In this document: positions 1 to 8,803 of the stretch, piece after piece
Position numbering within the stretch: the first letter of the stretch is position 1
Layout of the letters: each line of letters starts with the position of its first letter
Assembly (NCBI RefSeq): GCF_024213665.1
Contig: NZ_JANAVP010000025.1
Location: 1-64,000, forward strand
Direction: 5' to 3'
DNA from: Streptomyces sp. A3M-1-3
Lineage (GTDB): Bacteria; Actinomycetota; Actinomycetes; Streptomycetales; Streptomycetaceae
Length of the DNA: 64,000 nt
Notes under the pieces: model-generated
Databases searched by the model: none
Seen by the model: the letters and a program-made list of their open reading frames with translations, nothing else
Told to the model about the DNA's origin: nothing
Translations under genes and position numbers: made by a program

Positions 1-377
1 TGGCACGCTGTTGAGTTCTCAAGGAACGGACGCTTCCTTCGGTCCCTTTTCACGGGGCCCTCCGGGCGCTTCCCTTCTGTGTTTCCAAGCTTACCAGATC
101 ATTTTCCTTGCCGTTTCCGGTTTGGATTCTGTTTCCGGTGGCCCTTGGAGGGTCTTTTGCCTTTCGGCGTTTTCACTACGTTAGCGGATTTCCCTTGCTG
201 CTCATAATCGAGCCGGTGAGTCAGAATTCAGGCATGCCGAATTCATCCCCGCCAGGGTGAATCGTTAGGTAGTGGTTGGCTGCTTCGGGTTGCCTCTGGT
301 CCGGCCCGATGGGCTGTACCGACAGCAGTGCCCGTTTCAAGCGGCTTGGGCTACGTTAGGCGTCCTCGGGAGCCGAG
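1..377 (-). promoter_or_regulatory. rRNA operon leader and promoter region (operon lies left of the window)
   Basis: Read on the minus strand, positions 22 to 1 give TTGAGAACTCAACAGCGTGC followed by CA. This is the conserved leader segment that streptomycetes carry a short distance upstream of mature 16S rRNA. The preceding minus-strand sequence (about 60 to 25), with a GGGACCGAAGGAAGCGTCCG-like string, also matches typical rrn leader sequence. The region is AT-richer than its neighbours and has no convincing ORF, as expected for a multi-promoter rrn control region. The 16S gene itself must start just left of position 1. Identification rests on recalled leader sequence, and individual promoters were not resolved. 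Confidence 0.8.
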
Positions 378-1019
378 TCAAGTTGCCCGGCGCCTCGGTA
401 CGTGGGCTCTGTAGCGGCTGACTGTGGGGTCGTCAGAAAGCCAGAAGCGCCAGGGGTGGTGGGCTCCGTCGCCGCCCACCCCGGTGCGTGGGCCGCTCCT
501 CACCAGGTCAGGGAGTACCGGGGTACCGCGGAGGATGTACAGCGGGGCGCCCGGGCCGGCGCAGACGTCCGTTCCGTCGAGGGTGCGGTCCACGCCGAGG
601 GCTGTCGCGAGCCGCGCCGGGCCTTTGGCCAGTTCCTTGTCATTGCGGGCCGAGAGTCGACGTTTGCGCGCCAGTTCGTGGCCGAGTGTCACCTCGCCCG
701 CGCGCAGCAGCACACCGCTCGCCGTGCCCTCGGGCCCGCACACCATGTTCAGGCAGTGCCACATGCCGTACGTGAAGTAGACGTAGGCGTGGCCCGGGGG
801 CCCGAACATCACCGCGTTGCGCGGAGTCCGGCCACGGAAGGCGTGGGAGCCGGGGTCGCCGGGGCCGTCGTATGCCTCTACCTCTGTGATGCGGAGTTCG
901 ATCGGGCCGTCGGGTGTCGTGCGCACCAGGGTGCGGCCGAGGAGATCGGGGGCGACCTCAAGGACCGGGCGGTCGAAGAAGTCGTGGGTGAGGGGCGTAC
1001 GGTCGGGGCTCGCGATCAT
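378..1019 (-). CDS. DNA-3-methyladenine glycosylase (AAG/MPG family)
   Basis: Base-excision repair enzyme that hydrolyses the N-glycosidic bond of alkylated purines such as 3-methyladenine, leaving an abasic site. The 213-residue product has the AAG signatures: [20 protein letters not shown] at the N-terminus, the catalytic stretch [20 protein letters not shown], and the substrate pocket [30 protein letters not shown] and the arginine-rich tail are also typical, and the length suits bacterial members. The start is taken at ATG 1019 (MIASPDRTP), where family members begin; an in-frame GTG at 1070 would add 17 unconserved residues. It lies between the rrn leader and a divergent spo0M-like gene, so it is probably monocistronic. 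Confidence 0.93.
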   Translation of the reverse strand: MIASPDRTPLTHDFFDRPVLEVAPDLLGRTLVRTTPDGPIELRITEVEAYDGPGDPGSHAFRGRTPRNAVMFGPPGHAYVYFTYGMWHCLNMVCGPEGTASGVLLRAGEVTLGHELARKRRLSARNDKELAKGPARLATALGVDRTLDGTDVCAGPGAPLYILRGTPVLPDLVRSGPRTGVGGDGAHHPWRFWLSDDPTVSRYRAHVPRRRAT

Positions 1020-1154
1020 CCGTACGAGCGTACTGGAACCGGTGCGTACGGGTAGGTGGTCAGCGGTCACCCGGTTTGCCAGGGTGAGGGCGCGGAACCG
1101 GGCGGGTGGGTTCCGCGTTTGTAGAGGTCAGGATCGAGTGATGGGGAGAGACGC

Positions 1155-1937
1155 ATGGGCTTCAAGAGGCTGCTTGCGAGCATGGGTGCCGGTGGCGCGT
1201 CGGTGGAGACGGTGCTGACCGAGGCCAATGTCGTACCCGGTGGTGTCGTCCAGGGCGAGGTGCGTATCCAGGGCGGGTCGGTGGACCAGCAGATCGAGGG
1301 GCTCTCCGTCGGTCTGCAGGCGCGTGTCGAGGTCGAGGGCGGTGACCAGGAGGTCAAGCAGGACATCGAGTTCACCAAGCAGCGTCTTGGTGGTGCCGTC
1401 GAGGTGAAGGCGGGGGCGGTGCACGTCGTGCCGTTCGGGCTGGAGATTCCGTGGGAGACGCCGGTCACGAGCTTGGCAGGGCACCAGCTGCCCGGGATGA
1501 ACATCGGGGTGACGACCGAGCTGGAGATCGCGCGTGCGATCGACGCGGGTGACCTGGACCCGATCAATGTGCACCCGCTGCCGGCGCAGCAGGCGATCCT
1601 GGACGCGTTCGGGCAGCTGGGCTTCCGCTTCAGGAGTGCGGACATGGAGCGAGGGCACATCCGCGGTACGCGTCAGCGGCTCCCCTTCTACCAGGAGATC
1701 GAGTTCGTGCCGCCGCAGCAGTACCGCGGGCTGAACCAGGTCGAGGTCACCTTCGTCGCCGACGACCGTGAGATGGACGTCGTGCTGGAGATGGACAAGA
1801 AGCCGGGGCTCTTCTCGGAGGGCAGCGACTCGTACCGGGCGTTCAAGGTCGGGCTGAACTCCTTCCAGGACACCGACTGGGCCGCCTACCTCAACCAGTG
1901 GCTCGCCGCTGTGGGTGGCAAGCGGAACTGGGCCTAG
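1155..1937 (+). CDS. Sporulation control protein Spo0M family
   Basis: A 260-residue arrestin-fold protein of the Spo0M family. Its Bacillus namesake affects sporulation and cell morphology; the biochemical role in actinobacteria is not established. The N-terminus MGFKRLLASMGAGGASVETV, the beta-rich core (VVPGGVVQGEVRIQGG, VVPFGLEIPWETP) and the end DTDWAAYLNQWLA fit the family. There is no signal peptide or membrane segment, so it is cytoplasmic. An AGGTCAGG-like stretch lies upstream of the ATG. The next gene starts 49 bases downstream on the same strand with its own strong ribosome site, so the two may be co-transcribed. Confidence 0.88.
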   Translation: MGFKRLLASMGAGGASVETVLTEANVVPGGVVQGEVRIQGGSVDQQIEGLSVGLQARVEVEGGDQEVKQDIEFTKQRLGGAVEVKAGAVHVVPFGLEIPWETPVTSLAGHQLPGMNIGVTTELEIARAIDAGDLDPINVHPLPAQQAILDAFGQLGFRFRSADMERGHIRGTRQRLPFYQEIEFVPPQQYRGLNQVEVTFVADDREMDVVLEMDKKPGLFSEGSDSYRAFKVGLNSFQDTDWAAYLNQWLAAVGGKRNWA

Positions 1938-1986
1938 GCACCTAGGCTCCGGTTTGTAGCCATTCCCGCGATCAGGAGGTTCCGTC

Positions 1987-2523
1987 GTGTCCGAGCTCAA
2001 GAGGCCGCCGCTCCCCCATGACCACCTGCCGCCGGTGCCGTCGTTCACTGTGGTGAGCGAGGATCTTGCGCCGGGGGCCGGCCTGGGGCACGCGCAGGCG
2101 AAGTCGGGCGGAAACGTCTCGCCGCAGCTGCGGTGGGAGGGGTTCCCGGCGGGGACGAAGAGCTTCGCCGTGACCTGCTTCGATCCCGATGCGCCCACGG
2201 GCAGCGGGTTCTGGCACTGGGTGCTCTTCGACATCCCCGCTTCCGTCACCGAGCTGCCGGCGGGTGCGGGGAGCGGGAAGTTCGAGGGGCTGCCCGACGG
2301 CGCGGTCCATGCACGGAACGACTACGGGACGAAGGACTTCGGCGGGGCCGCGCCGCCGCGCGGCGAGCGGCACCGCTATGTGTTCACGGTGTACGCCGTG
2401 GATCAGCAGAAGCTGGGTCCGGACGAGGACACCTCGCCCGCGGCCGTCGGTTTCAATCTGCGCTTCCACAGCCTCGCGCGCGCACAGCTGATCGGCGAGT
2501 ACGAGTCGCCTGCCGGCAGGTGA
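1987..2523 (+). CDS. YbhB/YbcL family Raf kinase inhibitor-like protein (PEBP fold)
   Basis: A 178-residue phosphatidylethanolamine-binding-protein homologue. Family members bind anionic ligands in a small pocket, and their bacterial function is unresolved. Visible signatures are the pocket motifs CFDPDAPTGSGFWHWVLFDI (Asp-Pro-Asp-Ala-Pro, then His-Trp) and GERHRYVFTVYAVD. The early segment SGGNVSPQLRWEGFPAGTKS is also typical. The GTG start at 1987 follows an AGGAGGT site (1974-1980) with 6-base spacing. No signal peptide is visible, suggesting a cytoplasmic location. A strong intrinsic terminator follows directly (2539-2582). Confidence 0.93.
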   Translation: MSELKRPPLPHDHLPPVPSFTVVSEDLAPGAGLGHAQAKSGGNVSPQLRWEGFPAGTKSFAVTCFDPDAPTGSGFWHWVLFDIPASVTELPAGAGSGKFEGLPDGAVHARNDYGTKDFGGAAPPRGERHRYVFTVYAVDQQKLGPDEDTSPAAVGFNLRFHSLARAQLIGEYESPAGR

Positions 2524-2538
2524 ACGTTCGTCGGTTGT

Positions 2539-2582
2539 TTGCCCTGCCCTGGTCTTGGAGAGATCAGGGCAGGGCAATTTTT
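2539..2582 (+). terminator. Intrinsic terminator after the PEBP gene
   Basis: A perfect 13-bp inverted repeat, TTGCCCTGCCCTG (2539-2551) against CAGGGCAGGGCAA (2565-2577), is followed by a T run. The stem extends inward by several more pairs to a 7-base loop. This is a textbook Rho-independent terminator, unusually U-rich for Streptomyces. Confidence 0.92.
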
Positions 2583-2714
2583 ATGCCGGGGGTCCGGGGG
2601 GCGGGCCCGGGGAGGCAGAGATATTGCGTTGTCCATCTCGGCGCGCCCGGCCAGAGTTGATCCAAGCCCAAGCCCGCCAACAGGGGTGGGGCCGGCACAC
2701 GGGAGGTGGGCGAT

Positions 2715-3218
2715 ATGCGGGACACGCTGGTACTGAATGCGAGCTTCGAGCCGCTGTCGACGGTGACACTCAACCGCGCGGTGGTGCTTGTCCTGCAGGA
2801 CAAGGCCGTTGTCGAGCAGTCGCACCCCGGTCTCCGTATGCGCGCCGCGGCCGTCGATCTTCCGGTGCCCCGGGTGATCCGGCTCTGCCGGTACGTACGG
2901 GTGCCGTTTCGAAGACACGCTGCGTGGTCGAGGCGGGGTGTGCTGGTACGGGACCAGCACCGGTGCGCGTACTGCGGGAGGCGGGCCTCGACTGTGGACC
3001 ACGTGGTGCCGCGGGCTCAGGGCGGTCAGGACACCTGGCTGAACACGGTCGCTTCATGCGCGGAGGACAATCACCGCAAAGCGGACCGTACTCCGGAGCA
3101 GGCGGGCATGCCGCTGCTCCGGAGGCCGTTCGTGCCGACGCCCGCCGATGCGATGCTGCTGGCGCTCGGTGCGGGTGACCGGGGGGCTCTGCCGGAGTGG
3201 CTCGCGCAGTCCGCATAG
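2715..3218 (+). CDS. HNH endonuclease family protein
   Basis: A 167-residue protein with a C-terminal HNH nuclease fold. CAYCG and CAEDNH supply Cys pairs for a structural zinc, and the core STVDHVVPRAQGGQDTWLN holds the Asp-His catalytic pair and the Asn. The N-terminal half (RDTLVLNASFEPLSTVTLNR) is typical of a compact actinobacterial HNH family whose target is unknown. ATG 2715 is preferred over the GTG at 2706 because GGGAGGT at 2701-2707 then serves as the ribosome site with 7-base spacing. No phage or toxin genes adjoin it, so it looks like a core gene. Confidence 0.88.
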   Translation: MRDTLVLNASFEPLSTVTLNRAVVLVLQDKAVVEQSHPGLRMRAAAVDLPVPRVIRLCRYVRVPFRRHAAWSRRGVLVRDQHRCAYCGRRASTVDHVVPRAQGGQDTWLNTVASCAEDNHRKADRTPEQAGMPLLRRPFVPTPADAMLLALGAGDRGALPEWLAQSA

Positions 3219-3270
3219 CCCGCGTGGTCCGCGTGTCCGCGTACTCCTCGTAGTACGAAGTCGTACGGGT

Positions 3271-3300
3271 GAGGCCCGCCTTCCGTTGGAGGCGGGCCTC
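3271..3300 (+). terminator. Shared hairpin between convergent HNH and TauE/SafE genes
   Basis: The 10-bp perfect inverted repeat GAGGCCCGCC (3271-3280) / GGCGGGCCTC (3291-3300) is followed on the plus strand by GTCGTTTTC. It lies between two convergent genes and can serve both. Confidence 0.85.
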
Positions 3301-3307
3301 GTCGTTT

Positions 3308-4081
3308 TCACCTCAGCACGAGTTGGATGATCGCGACGATGCCGACCGCCACGATCACCGCGCGCAGCGCCGCCGGTGGCAGGCGGCGGCCGACCTTTGC
3401 GCCGAGCTGGCCGCCCAGTGCCGAGCCGACGGCGATCAGCAGGACCGCGGTCCAGTCGAATTCGGCGACGAAGAGGAAGAAGACGGCGGCGACGCCGTTG
3501 ACGATCGCGCCGAGGACGTTCTTGACGGCGTTGATGCGCTGGAGGTCGTCCTCGAGCAGCAGGCCCATCAGGGAGAGGTAGAGGACGCCCTGCGCCGCGC
3601 CGAAGTAGCCGCCGTACGCGCTGGAGAGCAGAAGCCCTGCGTGGAGGACGGGGCCGCCGTGCGGGTGGGTGTCCGCCTCCCTGCGGGCACGGCGGCGCTG
3701 GATCGCCCGGGAGAGCCGTGGCTGTGCGATGACGAGGACCAGGGCGAGGGCGATCAGGACGGGGACGATCGTGTCGAAGGCGTTCGAGGGGAGCGCGAGC
3801 AGCAGGATGGCGCCGGCCAGGCCGCCGATGAGGGCGGTGATGCCGAGGCGGAGCACGCGGGGCCACTGGCCGCGCAGTTCTTTGCGGTAGCCGATGGCGC
3901 CGCTGATCGAACCGGGCACCAGGCCGAGGGAGTTGGAGACGTTGGCGGTGATCGGCGGCAGGCCGGTGGCGAGGAGCACCGGGAAGGTGATCAGAGTGCC
4001 GGAGCCGACGATGGTGTTGATGGTGCCGGCGCAGATGCCGGCCGCGAACACCGCGAGCAGTTCCCAGATGGACAACGCCAT
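3308..4081 (-). CDS. Sulfite exporter TauE/SafE (TSUP) family permease
   Basis: An integral membrane permease of about 257 residues. TSUP proteins move sulfite, sulfoacetate, taurine-type sulfonates or other organic anions; the substrate here cannot be read from sequence. The family hallmark near the N-terminus, GTINTIVGSGTLITFPVLLA, is present, followed by NVSNSLGLVPGSISGAIGYR. Seven to eight hydrophobic segments are visible, with a basic cytoplasmic loop (RRRARREADTHPHG) near mid-protein. The start is uncertain: ATG 4081 matches the usual family N-terminus but its purine-rich GAAGGAG abuts the codon, and GTG 4090 or ATG 4114 are alternatives. Confidence 0.9.
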   Translation of the reverse strand: MALSIWELLAVFAAGICAGTINTIVGSGTLITFPVLLATGLPPITANVSNSLGLVPGSISGAIGYRKELRGQWPRVLRLGITALIGGLAGAILLLALPSNAFDTIVPVLIALALVLVIAQPRLSRAIQRRRARREADTHPHGGPVLHAGLLLSSAYGGYFGAAQGVLYLSLMGLLLEDDLQRINAVKNVLGAIVNGVAAVFFLFVAEFDWTAVLLIAVGSALGGQLGAKVGRRLPPAALRAVIVAVGIVAIIQLVLR

Positions 4082-4160
4082 CTCCTTCACGTCAGTGAGA
4101 TGCCTCCCCGCCATGAAGGTCGAGGGGCCTCACTGATCATGCATGAAGGGTGCCTGGTCG

Positions 4161-5123
4161 TCAGTCGATGGGGGGTTGTTCGCGGCGCTCGGTGCCGGTG
4201 GCCTGGCGGCCGATCGTAGCGCCGCCACCGCCGCCTCCGCCGCCGCCCATGGGCCCGAAGTTGCCCATGGCTCCACTGAGCCCCTTGAGCGCGTCGCCGA
4301 TCTCGCTGGGCACGATCCAGAGCTTGTTCGCGTCGCCCTCGGCGATCTTGGGAAGCATCTGGAGGTACTGGTAGGCGAGCAGCTTCTGGTCCGCGTCGCC
4401 GGCGTGGATGGATTCGAAGACAGTACGGATGGCCTGGGCCTCGCCCTCCGCGCGCAGGGCGGCCGCCTTGGCCTCACCCTCGGCCCGGAGGATGACGGAC
4501 TGCTTTTCGCCCTCGGCGGTGAGGATGGCCGACTGCCGGATGCCTTCCGCGGTGAGGATCGCGGCGCGCTTGTCGCGGTCGGCGCGCATCTGCTTCTCCA
4601 TCGAGTCCTGGATGGAGGTGGGCGGCTCGATCGCCTTGAGCTCGACGCGGTTGACGCGGATGCCCCACTTGCCGGTGGCCTCGTCGAGGACTCCGCGCAG
4701 GGCCGCGTTGATCTCCTCGCGGGAGGTGAGGGTCCGTTCCAGGTCCATGCCGCCGATGATGTTGCGGAGCGTGGTGACGGTCAGCTGCTCGATCGCCTGG
4801 ATATAGCTGGCGACCTCGTAGGTCGCGGCGCGGGCGTCGGTCACCTGGTAGTAGATGACCGTGTCGATGTTGACGACGAGGTTGTCCTGGGTGATCACCG
4901 GCTGGGGCGGGAACGGGACGACCTGTTCGCGCAGGTCGATGCGGTTGCGGATCGAGTCGATGAACGGGACGACGATGTTCAGGCCCGCGTTGAGGGTGCG
5001 CGTGTAGCGCCCGAAGCGCTCGACGATGGCGGCGCTGGCCTGCGGGATGACCTGGATCGTCTTGATCAGGGCGATGAAGACCAGCACCACCAGAATGACC
5101 AGGACGATGATGATCGGCTGCAT
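4161..5123 (-). CDS. SPFH/stomatin-prohibitin family membrane protein
   Basis: A 320-residue membrane-anchored scaffold of the stomatin/HflC type that forms oligomeric rings in lipid microdomains. A single N-terminal transmembrane helix (IIIVLVILVVLVFIALI) precedes the SPFH domain, marked by VERFGRYTRTLNAGLNIVVP and AIEQLTVTTLRNIIGGMDL. A long charged coiled coil follows, with repeated AEG units (ILTAEGIRQSAILTAEGEKQ). The C-terminus holds an 11-glycine tract. The ATG at 5123 (MQPIII) is chosen, and ATG 5144 is possible. The nfeD-like gene lies upstream on the same strand with a 95-base gap, which is the classic NfeD/stomatin partnership. Confidence 0.92.
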   Translation of the reverse strand: MQPIIIVLVILVVLVFIALIKTIQVIPQASAAIVERFGRYTRTLNAGLNIVVPFIDSIRNRIDLREQVVPFPPQPVITQDNLVVNIDTVIYYQVTDARAATYEVASYIQAIEQLTVTTLRNIIGGMDLERTLTSREEINAALRGVLDEATGKWGIRVNRVELKAIEPPTSIQDSMEKQMRADRDKRAAILTAEGIRQSAILTAEGEKQSVILRAEGEAKAAALRAEGEAQAIRTVFESIHAGDADQKLLAYQYLQMLPKIAEGDANKLWIVPSEIGDALKGLSGAMGNFGPMGGGGGGGGGATIGRQATGTERREQPPID

Positions 5124-5218
5124 CGTGTTTCCCGTGCCCTTCATGCTTCGAGAGAGTGAACCCAGAAGGCCCGAAGATCGAGTTTCGCAGAACTCGGGCC
5201 GTGCCGTGGGGCGTTCGG

Positions 5219-5644
5219 TCACATGACGACTGCGGTCGCGCCGTCGATCTCGACGACATCGACCTGCTGGCCCGGTTCGAAGCTGCTGTCCGTGTCGAGG
5301 GAGCGTGCGGACCAGACCTCACCGGCGAGCTTGATGCGGCCGCCGCTGCCGTCGACCCGTTCCAGTACGACGGCGGATCTGCCCTTCAACGCCTCGACGC
5401 CGGTGGCATGTTGGGGGCGGGCGCGGTGCCGGTTTGCGATCGGACGTACGACCGCGATCAGCGCGACGGACACCGCCGCGAAGACGAGCACCTGGGTCAC
5501 GATGCCGCTGCCGAGGCCCGCGACGGCCGCGGCGGCTACGGCCCCGGCGGAGAACATGCCGAACTCGGGCATCGCGGTGAGGACGAGCGGGATGCCCAGT
5601 CCGACAGCTGCGATCAGCCACCACACCCATGCGTCGATTTCCAC
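5219..5644 (-). CDS. NfeD family protein
   Basis: A 141-residue membrane protein of the short NfeD class. It has two or three N-terminal hydrophobic helices (about residues 5-65) and a C-terminal soluble OB-fold domain, marked by LKGRSAVVLERVDGSGGRIK, GEVWSARS and VDVVEIDGATAVV. NfeD proteins pair with stomatin-like SPFH proteins and are thought to help assemble or regulate those membrane complexes. It sits immediately upstream of the SPFH gene on the same strand, supporting one operon. The long NfeD serine-protease domain is absent. Confidence 0.92.
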   Translation of the reverse strand: MEIDAWVWWLIAAVGLGIPLVLTAMPEFGMFSAGAVAAAAVAGLGSGIVTQVLVFAAVSVALIAVVRPIANRHRARPQHATGVEALKGRSAVVLERVDGSGGRIKLAGEVWSARSLDTDSSFEPGQQVDVVEIDGATAVVM

Positions 5645-5719
5645 ATGGTCATGTTAGGTGCGCCGGTCCCGGTCGGGACAGGGGGCGAGTTGAGGTCATC
5701 GGACGGCTACGGGCAGGTG

Positions 5720-6511
<792 letters not shown>

Positions 6512-6668
6512 GAGCGCGTTGTCTCCCATTGCAGTCTCGGATGTCGCGTGCGCCTGTGGGCGCAGCCCCCGGGGAAAACCTACGCCACGTCTCGCGCCGT
6601 CCCTTCGTCAGGCCAGTGCTTAGGTCACTGCCTGGGTCCGGCCGCGCGCAAGTCCTTAGGGTGGGTCC

Positions 6669-7463
6669 ATGCTCTCGGAACCACGTTCAGGACGGCTGGC
6701 CGCATGGGGGAATGCCCTGTTGGCCGGATCTGTGTCGCCGGATGACGCCGTGCTCTCCATCGTCGGGGAGGACGCCGTGCACCGGGTCGAGGGGCTCCCC
6801 GGCGAGCCCGGACCGGTCGGACTCACGCTCGCCCTGGGGCGGCTGCGGGCGCTGGGGGTGACCGGCCTGCGGGTGGCGCTGCCCGCGCCGGGGCATCCGC
6901 TGGGGCTCAGCGGGCCGCCGGAGTTCAACGCGCGGGCGCTGGAGGCGGAGGAGGCGGTAGTCGCGGTGGGTGCGGCGCTCGGGCTCGTACCGGAGGTGTA
7001 CGAGGTGGGACCCGAGGGCGATCTGCATGTGGAGGTCGTCTGGCACTGCCTGCCGGTACGGGAGGCTCCGCCGGCGGACGTGCCCTCGCTCTGGGAGGCG
7101 GAGCGGGAGCTCGCGGAGGCGCTGCGGGACGCGACGGAGGTACTGACCCGGCTTGACGTGGCCGGGTCGGGGCCGGTGGCGGAGGCGGCGATCGACGCGT
7201 ACCGGGCGCGGGCGGGGCGGTCCTCCGGCCGGGGGGTGCTGGCTCCTGGGTATCCGCCGCGGGCGGTGCGGGTGTTGGAGCTTGCCCAGCGGGTCGGGCT
7301 GCTGATCTCGGTGGCGTACGAGAACGGGCACGGCGGGGCGGTGAGTGCGGCGGAGATCGCGGCGCGGGCGGAGGCGTTGCGTCCGGTGGAGCGGGTGGCG
7401 CGGCGGGCGCAGGTGGCGGCGTACAACGCGTATGTGGAGGACCGGGAGCGGGGGGTGCGCTGA
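6669..7463 (+). CDS. Conserved actinobacterial hypothetical protein
   Basis: A 264-residue protein I cannot assign to a functional family. It starts MLSEPRSGRLAAWGNALLAG and has an Ala/Glu/Leu-rich, mostly helical composition without signal peptide, membrane segment or catalytic motif. The codon pattern is strongly Streptomyces-like (G or C at nearly all third positions) across the whole frame, so it is a real gene. It diverges from the orphan ABC ATPase and is followed by a GC-rich gap before chpE. Confidence 0.75.
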   Translation: MLSEPRSGRLAAWGNALLAGSVSPDDAVLSIVGEDAVHRVEGLPGEPGPVGLTLALGRLRALGVTGLRVALPAPGHPLGLSGPPEFNARALEAEEAVVAVGAALGLVPEVYEVGPEGDLHVEVVWHCLPVREAPPADVPSLWEAERELAEALRDATEVLTRLDVAGSGPVAEAAIDAYRARAGRSSGRGVLAPGYPPRAVRVLELAQRVGLLISVAYENGHGGAVSAAEIAARAEALRPVERVARRAQVAAYNAYVEDRERGVR

Positions 7464-7477
7464 CCCGCGGCGGTTCC

Positions 7478-7530
7478 CCCGTGCGGGGCGGGTTCCCGTG
7501 CGGGTGCGGACCCGTGCGGGGCGGGTTCCC
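7478..7530 (+). repeat. 20-bp direct repeat in a GC-rich gap
   Basis: The 20-base unit CCCGTGCGGGGCGGGTTCCC occurs at 7478-7497 and again at 7511-7530. The gap 7464-7769 has no plausible gene on either strand. It holds this repeat and a long hairpin at 7720-7744. Confidence 0.8.
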
Positions 7531-7719
7531 CGGTGCGGCCCGGTGGGTGGCTTCCCCGCGCTGCGCGCGGGTGCTTTCCCACCCGCCCGCCCGTTCGGCG
7601 GGGGCGAGAAGTGGACGCTTCCCGCGGGTGGCGGCCGCCGTCGGCAGCCCCGCTGGCCGCGGGGGCGGGACGTGGGGCCCGCGTTCCGCTGCTGCCGTGT
7701 GCCCGGCGCCTACGGCCTC

Positions 7720-7744
7720 GGCCCCCCAGGGAGCCTGGGGGGCC
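7720..7744 (-). terminator. GC-rich hairpin downstream of chpE
   Basis: An 11-bp perfect stem (GGCCCCCCAGG / CCTGGGGGGCC) with a 3-base loop lies 26 bases past the chpE stop codon and also downstream of the preceding plus-strand gene. It lacks a clear U tract, which is common for Streptomyces terminators. Confidence 0.65.
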
Positions 7745-7769
7745 GGTGGTCTGCGCTGGGCTTGCTTGG

Positions 7770-8018
7770 TCAGTTGTTGGTGCCCGTGTTGCCGAAGGCC
7801 GGGTTGAGCAGGCCGATCACGTTCACGGAGTTGCCCACCACGTTCACCGGCACGTGGATCGGGGCCTGTACCACGTTGCCGGAGGCGACGCCGGGCGAGT
7901 GGACGGCCTCGCCGTGGGCGTGGGCGCCACCGTCGGTGGCGGAGGCAGCACCCGCACCGGCGGCGACCAGGCCGCCCGCGATCATGGTGATGGCAGCGGC
8001 CTTCTTGAGGTTCTTCAC
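7770..8018 (-). CDS. chpE: Short chaplin ChpE
   Basis: A secreted amphipathic protein of 82 residues. Chaplins assemble into amyloid-like films that lower surface tension and coat aerial hyphae. A Sec signal peptide (MKNLKKAAAITMIAGGLVAA, cleaved around ASA) precedes one chaplin domain containing GVASGNVVQAPIHVPVNVVG and SVNVIGLLNPAFGN. The two cysteines of most chaplins are absent, which is the known hallmark of ChpE (SCO1800). The start is GTG 8018, 8 bases from an AGGAGGA site (8027-8033). The two-component system is upstream on the same strand, but a 140-base gap suggests its own promoter. Confidence 0.93.
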   Translation of the reverse strand: MKNLKKAAAITMIAGGLVAAGAGAASATDGGAHAHGEAVHSPGVASGNVVQAPIHVPVNVVGNSVNVIGLLNPAFGNTGTNN

Positions 8019-8158
8019 TTCTTAAATCCTCCTGGCTAATCGCTGCGGCCAGCCGCCGCAGCACGCCATGGAGAACGGCCGGGAGCCGATCAGGATGCGC
8101 CGTGTGGGGGACATACACCCGACAGTATGAATCTTCGTCCGGAAGAAGACGGTCCGCT

Positions 8159-8803
8159 TCAGCCCGTAACCCCATGCCGTACGGCCCAGAGCGCCGCCTG
8201 CGTCCGGTCGGACAGGTCCAGTTTCATCAGGATGTTCGAGACGTGGGTCTTGACGGTCTTCTCGGACAGGACCAGGGCCCGGGCGATCTCCCGGTTGGAG
8301 CGGCCGTCGGCGATCAGGCCGAGCACTTCGCGTTCCCGCTCGGTGAGGGTGGTACCCCGGCCCGTGCCGCCGTTGCTCCCCTCCTGGGACAGCAGCGCGC
8401 CCGCCACCTCCGGCTGAAGGAGTACATGGCCGGCGTGGACCGAGCGGATGGCCCCCGCCAGCGCGTCCGGGTCGACGTCCTTGTAGACGTACCCCGACGC
8501 GCCCGCGCGCAGGGCGGGAACGACCGTGCGCTGCTCGGTGAAGCTGGTGACGATCAGCACCCGCGCCGGGTTCGCCAGCTCGCGCAGCTTCCGTAGTGCC
8601 TCGATGCCGTCGGTGCCGGGCATCTTGATGTCCATGAGCACGACGTCGGGACGCAGCTCCTCGGCGCGGGCGACCCCCTCGGCGCCGTCGGACGCCTCGC
8701 CCACGACCTCGATGTCGTCCTGCACCTCCAGGAAGGTGCGCAGGCCACGGCGGACCACCTGGTGGTCGTCGACCAGTAGGACCTTGATGGTCTTCTCAGC
8801 CAC
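8159..8803 (-). CDS. NarL/LuxR family two-component response regulator
   Basis: A 214-residue regulator. The receiver domain (about 1-120) has the acidic pair DDH near the N-terminus, the phospho-acceptor Asp in DVVLMDIKMPGTDG, then Thr/Ser in IVTSFTE and Lys in YVYKDVD. The C-terminal LuxR helix-turn-helix (about 150-205) contains LTEREREVLGLIADGRSNRE and KTVKTHVSNILMKLDL. It starts with GTG 8803, overlapping the end of the kinase gene by 8 bases, so the pair is translationally coupled. The two upstream genes in minus-strand order are the kinase and this regulator only. Target genes are unknown; chpE downstream is one positional candidate. Confidence 0.94.
   Translation of the reverse strand: MAEKTIKVLLVDDHQVVRRGLRTFLEVQDDIEVVGEASDGAEGVARAEELRPDVVLMDIKMPGTDGIEALRKLRELANPARVLIVTSFTEQRTVVPALRAGASGYVYKDVDPDALAGAIRSVHAGHVLLQPEVAGALLSQEGSNGGTGRGTTLTEREREVLGLIADGRSNREIARALVLSEKTVKTHVSNILMKLDLSDRTQAALWAVRHGVTG

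Noticed and set aside
2706-2714. GTG 2706 as the HNH gene start.
   Set aside because: It would destroy the GGGAGGT ribosome site that fits ATG 2715 perfectly.
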